64,000 bases of DNA from Terfezia claveryi (Eukaryota > Ascomycota > Pezizomycetes > Pezizales > Pezizaceae): assembly GCA_015179025.1 (NCBI GenBank), contig WHUX01000143.1, positions 62,001 through 126,000 of the forward strand, written 5' to 3'. Below, in pieces: positions 56,550 to 64,000 of this stretch (its first letter is position 1; each line of letters begins with the position of its first letter). The notes under the pieces were generated by a model. The model had not been told where the DNA came from. It did not search any database and worked only from the letters and a program-made list of their open reading frames with translations. The translations under genes and the position numbers were made by a program.

Positions 56550-57228
56550 TGTAAGGGAGAACATTGTTTCATTGCTTGTATAATTGATTATATACTTTTG
56601 TATTTCCTATATTACTACTATGTTATGTAATTAAGCATCTCGGTTGAAGGACTAGCCTTCTACCACCTCCTATTGCTTTATAAGCGTCCATAGGACGCGG
56701 AATTTGCCATGGGAAGTTCCATGGCACTTGCCATATGAAGACACCCTCATTATGCCCGCATGATCTCTGTTTAAGGTGTGTGACTTATTACTATGGCCAC
56801 ATGACCATCGTTTAAGGTGTGTGACTCATTACTATGGCAACATGACCCCTTTTGTACAGCACACCACCTTCTGGTGTGCCACCCTTTTTTGTATTTATTT
56901 CCTTAGTCATCAGATCTCAGAGGAGTATAAATAGGCCGCTGGATTCCCTCTGGAATCTACAGAAAGACAAGAAGCAACCAAGCAAGCACACAGAGCAAGC
57001 AAGCCTATATTCTGATCAGATCAAGATCATATAGCTTAGATAGCACAAATCATATAAGATAGATTACACCAGTTAATTACTGTTCCCTTCGGGAACGTCC
57101 CACATAGTAATCTCCCTACCCTTCTGAGGTCTTACCTCAGCAGAACCGAAATACACAAACGTCCGTGCCTACGGATATAGATTGTATAAACGGTACCGAA
57201 TGAACACTGTCTAGTACCATTCATTACA
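56550..57228 (+). repeat. A 3' LTR
   Basis: Same 679-bp length and landmarks as the 5' LTR. It ends ATTACA, followed by the duplicated CTTAA. Confidence 0.9.
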
Positions 57229-57535
57229 CTTAACCTCTACCCTCTACACAGTTACCATCCTATTCCAAACTCCAATGCACCATCCCATTCCAAACTTTAA
57301 TGCAAATGGTCTCCCAGCATAGCCGCGCCCGCACTACTACACTGTTCTTGTAGTTCACCTGTATTATATGCATTTTGAAATAATCCATTTTATTCTCACG
57401 ATTATCTAATAAGGCTATCTAACACACTGCGCCCCAAAACCCCCATCTGTACCAGCCTTCACATCCGAGTCCCTAGAATCCTAGATTTGCCGTCCATATG
57501 AGCCTGTGATTCACTGTCCATATTAGCCTGGATAT

Positions 57536-58035
57536 CCGCTAGAATTGAGCAAGCAACTTAGCCTAGAATTGAGTGAGGAAATCAGCCTAGAATTGAGTGA
57601 GGAAATCAGCAGAGAACTGAGCAAGGATATTACCGAATCGAGCGAGGAAATCAGCCTACAATCGAGCGAGCAAATCAGCATACAATCGAACGAGCAAATA
57701 AGCCTAGAATCGAGCAAGCAAATCAGCGAGAAAATGAGAGAGCAGACCAGCGTATAATTGAGCAAGGAAATCAGCCTAGAATTGAGAAAGAAAATTAGCA
57801 GAGAATTGAGTATGGAAATCACCACTGGCATAGAATCGAGCGAGGAAATCAGCCTAGAATCGAGTGAGCAAATCAGCATATAATCAAGCAAGCAAATCAG
57901 CCTAGAATCGAGCAAGGAAATCAGCATACAATCGAGTGAGCAAATCAGCCTAGAATCGAGCAAGCAAATCAGAGAGTAAATGAGCGAGCAAATGAGTGAG
58001 AAAATGAGTGAGTAAATCAGGTAGAATTGAGTGAG
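57536..58035 (+). repeat. 24-bp minisatellite in P1
   Basis: About 20 units of gagcgagcaaatcagcctag type with scattered stops. The longest frames read SEEISLELSEEISREL on one strand and SLICSLDSRL on the other. Confidence 0.9.
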
Positions 58036-59294
58036 CAAAATTATTTGGAAGAAATAAACAAGAGAAAAGCTCTAAGTCCCAGCCAGACACACCTTGGAAA
58101 TAGGGACTTGCTATATCTTGCTGCCAGCCATTGGATCGACTGGCGCTGTCTTAAAACCAGATTACTCATCTTACCTACAATCATCCCACTATGTCGGTTG
58201 GGGCTCCTCCTGCAATTGGCAAAACCTAGCACAAAGGAGGAAATACCCATATATGGGAAACGAATAAGAAGACAAACATATAGAAATGATTGCTTTTCGG
58301 CCTCTATATATGGATGCAATTCATACTTCCGCTGGCTCTAGATATTGGTGTTTTGCATGCTTTTGCTAGCTCTAGGTATTAGTGTTTTGCATGCTTCCGC
58401 TGGTACTATATATTGGTGTTTTTCATGCTTCCGCTGGCTCTGTATATTGGTTTTTTCATGCTTTTGCCAGCTCTAGATATTGGTGTGTTTCATACTAGGA
58501 AGTATGACGGAAGTGGATGCTACGTGATGCAGACTGAGGAAGATGATTTCTCATATGGACGCGGATATACAGGCTAAGAAGGACCCCCGATTGCAGGCCC
58601 CAATTGCAGGCTCATATGGATATGGATATCTAGGCTAAGAAAGAACCCTAATTGCATACTCATATAGATGTGGATATTCAGACTAATAGGGACCCTTGAT
58701 TATAGGCTAATAGGGACCCCCGATTGCAGGCTAATAGGGACCCCCGATTGCAGGCTCAAGGACATAAATGCCAACTTGGTGAGTTGTCAATGGTACAGAA
58801 ACTTGCTCGTTTTGTGGTGCACACTATAGAAGCGGTGATTCTAGGCAATTAGTATTTTTAGGGAATACAAGAAATCTTCTACTCCGAGCATTGTGTTAAC
58901 AGACTAGAATATATATATAAGAAAAGCTCTGCCATCTCCCGCTTACTCAATCCTCCACTTGCCCAATCTCCCGCTTGCCCAATCCTCTGCTTACCCAATC
59001 CCTTGCTTACTTAATCCCCATACCCACTTGCTTAATCCCCCGCTTGCTCAATCCTCATATCCACTTGCTCAATCCCCCGCTTGCTTAATATACTGCTAGC
59101 TCTTATATTGAATTCGTACATAGGTGTGGCCCTGATCCAGTATGACAATGGGTATCTCCGATGTTCTTTGACTAAATGTTGCTACAAAATTACCTTTATA
59201 TCGGATATGTCCCTATTTAGTACTTTTAATATCGCTGTAGCCACTGGGGTGTTGTGGTAAATCCTTGTTGCTATCCGTGACATTGAACAATTTA

Positions 59295-59389
59295 ATCCCG
59301 TAACGGCCTAGTCCATTGCAATATCCAGTCCATACCGGTATGGACCGAGCTATACCGGTATGGCCCGGATTCCGGAATGGACCAGAATA
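59295..59389 (+). repeat. P1 right terminal inverted repeat
   Basis: Palindromes at 59330-59343 (perfect) and 59350-59363 (one change). Confidence 0.75.
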
Positions 59390-59450
59390 TATATATGCGA
59401 GAAACTCATGCTTTTGGATACTTATATATATATGCTCATAAAAGCATGAA
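59390..59450. repeat. S minisatellite remnant right of P1
   Basis: TA run, gcgagaaactcatgcttttgg, TA run, then the change to block T1. It completes the S array that P1 split. Confidence 0.75.
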
Positions 59451-60402
59451 TTCTTATGAGATATATCACAAAGCATGAACTCCATACATATCGCAGTACT
59501 TGTCTCGTTTGCAGTACCACAACTATGATTTCCTAATATGACTATTACCAGGCCAGACATTGAGCAGTACGGCACCCACGTGTGAAAGGGGGGCTGAGTG
59601 CCGTTGATCACTATCGTGCCATTTCTTTTATTATCCCCTATCTCATTGTCTTCGGAAAGTCTAAATTGCTGGCCTTAGCAGTCAGCCTTAGCAACTATGG
59701 TTTTCCTGTATATATACTTCCCTTCCCCGTACTTTTTCCCTTTACTCTTTATTCCCAGCATATTACAGCGAGTATTGGAGAGAGTATTAGGGCAAGAATT
59801 AGAGTGAGTATTAGTAGAGTTAGAATTAGAGCGAGCATTAGAGCGAGAGTTAGAGCGATGGATACAATGAGAGTCAGAGCAAAGCTTAGGCCAAAGGTTA
59901 AAGCAAAGCTTTGGCTAAGGGTTAGAGTAAGTGTTGCTGAATACATGTTCCATGTACATATCTATTGCTAAATACCTCTCTATATATATAATAATTGGTG
60001 AATACAATGAATATTTCTGCTACATACATATTCAAAGGTTGCAAACCCGGCTACATAGCTGGCTGGTGTAAGCACATAGTAGATGCAAGCTATAAGCAGG
60101 TTGTGTTTACCCACCAAGTGCATCAGCACAAAGGTTGCATGTATGCTTGCGTCCCAGGTACGGGAGCAACATCCTAGTGTGTCCCAGATGCCAGATCAAC
60201 TGCCCAGCATTAGTGTTGCGTCCTAGGCGAGGGGGCAACGTTCCAATGTGTCCAGATGCGAGAGCAACTGCTCAGCATTGGTGTTGCGTTATAGGTGAGG
60301 GGACAACGTTCTAGTGCGTCCAGACGCACAGGATGTACAGGACGCAAACTCGTGTCCAGACACTTGGTGGTACGTCCTAATGCACATTTTTTTTTGCTGA
60401 TG
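59451..60402 (+). repeat. T1 repeat block
   Basis: Same order as T2 (13831-14770): aagcatgaactccatac, the 12-bp gagcattagagc minisatellite (59760-59940), tgcaaacccggctacatagc and the gcgtcccaggcgaggg minisatellite (60140-60340), ending ttttttttttgctgatg. It is followed by truncated element A', just as T2 is followed by truncated element G. Confidence 0.75.
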
Positions 60403-60719
60403 CTTCTGAGGTCTTACCTCAGTAGAACCGAAATACACAAACGTCCATACCTACAGATATAGATTGTATAAATAGTACTAAATGAATACTATCTAGTACC
60501 ATTCATTACATTTTTTTTAACTTACTTACCTAATCTTTACTCTTAAATCCAAGGCCTGATTAACTTTTGAATACTTTTATTACCCTCATGCAAGTGTATA
60601 CAAACTTAATAAACAAATGCACATATAAAAAATTAATATCCTTATTCAACTAGCCAGCCAATAAAATCCAATAATAAGATATTAGACTCTCAACTACAGT
60701 ATATCAACAAAAGACTTAG

Positions 60720-61341
60720 AAGCAAGCTAAGCATAGCTCTAACGGGTAGTGGTATCCCACATTAAACAATCCCACCCTCGTTCACAACACATTTCCCAAT
60801 TAGATTAACAACTTATCTTGCACTTCTAGAAACTACCATTACATCTGTACCTATAAATCTAAGACACCATTGAAAAACTGGCCTCCTAGATCCCAGGAAT
60901 AATTGGTCTATACAACTAAACATCATAATCCCAAGGCTCAAATCTCGCTGCCTCCACTACAGCCATTTTCTCCAGAAAAGAATTACCACCATCAGAACCT
61001 TCCTTAGGCCTAGATATCTCTACTAATACCTCTGTGCCCCTAATGTCTACCTTAATACACCAATCAGAAAAAGTAATACTCTTACTGAAAGAACTAGAAC
61101 TAGATTCTAAACCAGTAGACGAAGAAAAACTAGGACTATAAGAAACATCAGGATTCTGACATCGAGCCTCACCAGCTCTGTGAGCCACTGAGCCAACAAA
61201 ACCATCAGTCGAACAGAGATTATTAGGATCATCAGCTACTATACCATTAGCATAGTAAGGTACTAAAGAAGAAAAGTAACTTGATAATCATATCACATAA
61301 CTAGTTGTGTTTGGTTGTGGACAAACGATAAAATCAGACAT
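60720..61341 (-). pseudogene. Antisense ORF of A'
   Basis: Counterpart of 24236-23634. The ATG is kept at 61341 (MSDFIVCPQPN). A stop follows at codon 18 and others appear in the Cys/Trp-rich tail, but most residues are preserved (KSITFSDWCIKVDI, GNSFLEKMAVVEAARFEPWD, RYRCNG, CCERGWDCL). Confidence 0.55.
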
Positions 61342-61342
61342 A

Positions 61343-63191
61343 ATAGTATCTGAACTTAGTAAGAATACTAAGAGGTCGAGACGGTTAACTATATTACCGA
61401 AAGATATTAAGAAATTAGTAGAAGAAACTCCCAAAAAGACCAGATTTGTAGTTCCCAATACAAAAGGGAAAATAAATCTCCCTATGGATATAGAAATAGG
61501 AGAACCAGGTGGAGCAGGAACCAAACTATATTTTAGTATGACATTACCTCTTATACCAGAAGAATTTTAGGATAGACATTTTCCAACAATTAAGGAGATT
61601 TTGAAATATACTCGCTCAATGGGACATGCCTAACAACATTATCCTAAAGATACTCAACTCTTAATGGAAGCTATAGTAAAACACTATTTATGGCTAACAC
61701 CTTACCCATTCAAAGAAAAGGACTTAGAAATAAATGCATTTTTAAGTAAGGAATTAAAGGTACCTGTTATTCCACTTTTAAGGAAACCGAATTGGTTAAT
61801 AAATAACTGGAAAGAAAAAATAGCATTCATAATGAGCAGCACTCATTAAGAAGAATCAATATATACTGTGGAAGATTTTTTCAATCCTAGCAAAGAACTT
61901 TCAGGAGCGTTCCTGAAAACACTAAAAGATTAATCAAAGGGGAAAGGTTGAACATCTGAGACACTAGAAAGAAGGACTGGGTCAGCCAAAGAACCAGATA
62001 ATAAAGACCAAACACCAAAAGATAAAGAATTACCAGAAGATGATGATGATCTAGACATAGGACTAGACCAGCAGAAGCAGAAAACTCAAGGAGGAGGATG
62101 AGACCCTGATAATAGTAAAGATGATAGCTCGGACTTTGATAAGGCATTATTAGTTGCAAGTCAAACTCTTAAAAGAAAATCCAAATGAAAAAAATCAGTT
62201 GAATACCAGCAATAGGAATCTACAATAGGAATGGTTACAATGGGTAACCATAAAGCAACGAATGCTTTAAAAGAAATAAAGATTGATCTACTAGAAAAAT
62301 AAGAGGAGAAGATAAAAAATGGCAAGACTTATAATATTTTGACTCTTGGGACACAGCAATGCAACGTTGGTTTGTTATCAAAGGAATAGATTTGGAAAGT
62401 GCTTCAGCTTTGGAAATAGTTGGATTTAGAATAGAAGGAAGCACACTCACTACTTATAATCAATTCTTGAGAGAGAAAGGAAACAATACGACATTCTTTA
62501 GATTTATACTAGTGCTTAGGGATTTTCTAATACCTTCCACTAGTAAGGACATTTTGAGGAAGCGATGGGAGACAGCGACACTATACAAGAATAGATATCA
62601 CATAGGAATTAAACAGTTTGCCAAATGGCTTACTAAAATGCAAATCAAATTAATTGACAAAGATGGTAAATAATCAATATTACAGGAAATAAAAAGAAGA
62701 AAGTTTTTTAATCACCTGCCATCATATTTGTCATCTACATTAATTCCTTTAATTAAAGAAGAATGGTTATGTGATCAGCTCGTGCATCAAGTAGAGTCAT
62801 ATGAAGCTTCAAAAAAGATATTGCCCCACTACCCACACCAAATATATTCCGATAACAATACCCTTGGAATAAAAATCAGAGTCACAGTCTAGGCAGGGAC
62901 TAGAATCAATGACAAAAAACAGGATTTAATTCTAGCAGCAATTCCAACACCAAAATGAATACAGAAAAACAGAAGGACTTAGACTGGGACACTATCATAA
63001 AAAAATTAGATTAGAAGACAAAGATACAATTTATTAGAGACTAGAAATGTCTATGGTGTTGGAACCCTGGACACTCTTATAAGGACTGTAGGAATTGATA
63101 AAATAAAGTACCCATGCATACATCCGCACAAGATTTAGCTATACTAATGGCTACCAAAAGCAAAAACAATAAGGATAAAATCAAGGAATGA
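61343..63191 (+). pseudogene. A' gag
   Basis: The gag ATG is changed to ATA at 61343-61345 while the neighbouring antisense ATG is intact. The frame is recognisable with stops near 61568, 61631, 61846, 61930 and others. The knuckle CLWCWNPGHSYKDC is intact (63050-63091). The TGA at 63189-63191 equals the A stop at 26086. Confidence 0.8.
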
Positions 63192-64000
63192 CCCTTATTA
63201 AGACAGGTACCAGATTTTAGCAAAGTATTTATTAGAGCTAATGAACACTCTACACTAGCTTTATTTGATCTCCAAATGAAAGGAGGAGACTTAATTAATT
63301 CTCAATTTGTACACCTATATAAAATACTGACTAGAAGTATCGAGAAGAAATCATTAAGCACCACAATTAAAGGATCAAAAGGAATGATAGACAAAGCTTA
63401 TACTATCAAACTAGATTAGATAGGTTATGTAGAAGAATGAACATTTTATGTAGCTCATTTGACTGGATGGAACATGATACTAGAAGAACCTGCTCTCAGC
63501 AAAGTGCAAGCTATAATTCCTGCATATCAGGAACTAGTTACTATCTAACCAGAAAATATTCCACGATTCTAGCCAAGTGTATGGAAGTGATCTAGAACTA
63601 CGGTGAATAGTATAAGATCAGCATATACGCAGGTTAGCTATGAATCAGTTACAGATTATAGTGAATTAGATAATTGGGAAAATATTAGTGATTTGGAAGA
63701 TACTGATTCAGAAAGAGAACTCATGACAGCTGTTTCTATAGTACAGAAACAATTCAACCCTATAATGGAGTTTCCCTTATTATTTCCCAAGACAATTCCT
63801 TAGGAATTGCCGCCACTAAAAAAGATTAATAACTCTATTAAACTAAAAGCAGAAGCTACTTGGATACCAAAATGGTAACCTTTAAGACATCGATTAAGAC
63901 AACAAATCTATGATAAATTAGTCCAAGAAAAAGTATCAGGTTGCATATATAGAGTAGAAAATGATACAAATGTAGTAGTCATGTTCACTATTCCTAAATG
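63192..64000 (+). pseudogene. A' protease and start of RT
   Basis: Matches 26092-26900 of A. It shares the TGA at 63438-63440 with A (26335) and lacks the one-base deletion that shifts A near 26710, so the ancestral gag-pol was one frame here. It continues past the window. Confidence 0.8.

Larger units (their letters stand above)
22728..57228 (+). mobile_element. A: Ty3/gypsy chromovirus, split by nested elements
   Basis: Two 679-bp LTRs in direct orientation (22728-23406 and 56550-57228) are flanked by the 5-bp duplication CTTAA (22723-22727 and 57229-57233). Internal order: divergent antisense ORF, gag, PR, RT-RNase H, a zinc-knuckle ORF, X with its own insertions (about 29455-54840), integrase with chromodomain, and a purine-rich tract before the 3' LTR. 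P3 and P4 retain the unoccupied target with a single CTTAA. By eye the LTRs differ at roughly 30 positions, mostly transitions. Without insertions A is about 9 kb. Confidence 0.9.
57229..59389 (+). mobile_element. P1 right part: non-autonomous P transposon
   Basis: Continues P1 from 22727. It holds the tacagttaccatcc segment, a 24-bp array (57536-58035), the ctttccgctgg and cttgctcaatcc minisatellites and then 45 bp that match the 3' end of the P2 transposase gene (59105-59150). It then jumps to the transposase-upstream flank (59155 onward matches 10190 onward of P2) and the right end. So P1 is an internal deletion of about 2 kb that removed nearly all of the transposase. The end reads GGACCAGAATA (one change from ACA). 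Confidence 0.75.
60403..64000 (+). mobile_element. A': second copy of gypsy family A, truncated and decayed
   Basis: Begins with only the last 108 bp of an A-type LTR (60403-60510) and then follows the A internal region to the window end: antisense ORF, gag, protease and the start of RT. It has many more A/T changes than A. Confidence 0.9.

Overview
The window reads as transposon-packed DNA from a filamentous fungus, most likely an ascomycete. The reasons are chromodomain-bearing Ty3/gypsy elements of fungal type, alternation of AT-rich decayed DNA with GC-richer element DNA, and stop codons that look like RIP-type C-to-T damage. I see no host gene, rRNA or free-standing tRNA gene, and no CRISPR array. 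Everything recognisable is a transposon, a transposon fragment or a minisatellite.

Left part (1-22.7 kb). A family-A LTR remnant (1-466) is followed by AT-rich decayed DNA. Then come three copies of a terminal-inverted-repeat DNA transposon, here called P: P2 at 3495-10439, P3 at 11221-13574 and P4 at 19984-21689. Its ends are TGTTCTGG...CCAGAACA with subterminal CCATACCGGTATGG palindromes, and it sits in TA runs. P2 still carries a broken integrase-type transposase on the minus strand (8013-9920) resembling Ginger/KRBA2-type integrases. The other copies look like internal-deletion derivatives, and P1 keeps the last codons of the transposase gene. P also carries a 24-bp minisatellite and a tRNA-derived SINE. 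A truncated gypsy element (G, 14771-19891, minus strand) lies between P3 and P4.

Right part (22.5-59.4 kb) is a nested series of insertions. P1 (22513-59389) is split by gypsy element A (22728-57228, target duplication CTTAA). A is split by X, a long inverted repeat of two arms of about 1.86 kb around a TA-rich minisatellite (about 29455-54840). X is split by gypsy element B (31328-44702, minus strand, duplication CTTTT) and by gypsy element D (47848-54214, duplication CTAAT). B is split by gypsy element C (34898-42016, duplication GGGC). For A, C and D an unoccupied version of the target site survives in a sibling copy inside this same window.

Far right (59.4-64 kb): a minisatellite remnant, a repeat block (T1) that also occurs at 13.8-14.8 kb, and a second, more decayed copy of A (A') that runs off the window.

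How the parts work together: A, B, C and D each have the gag, protease, RT-RNase H and integrase order with a C-terminal chromodomain. B, C and D show a candidate self-priming site beside the 5' LTR and a candidate -1 frameshift heptamer at the gag/pol junction. A and G share a divergent antisense ORF whose start codon sits beside the gag start. Names A, B, C, D, G, P, S, T and X are labels for this window only. All comparisons were made by eye.
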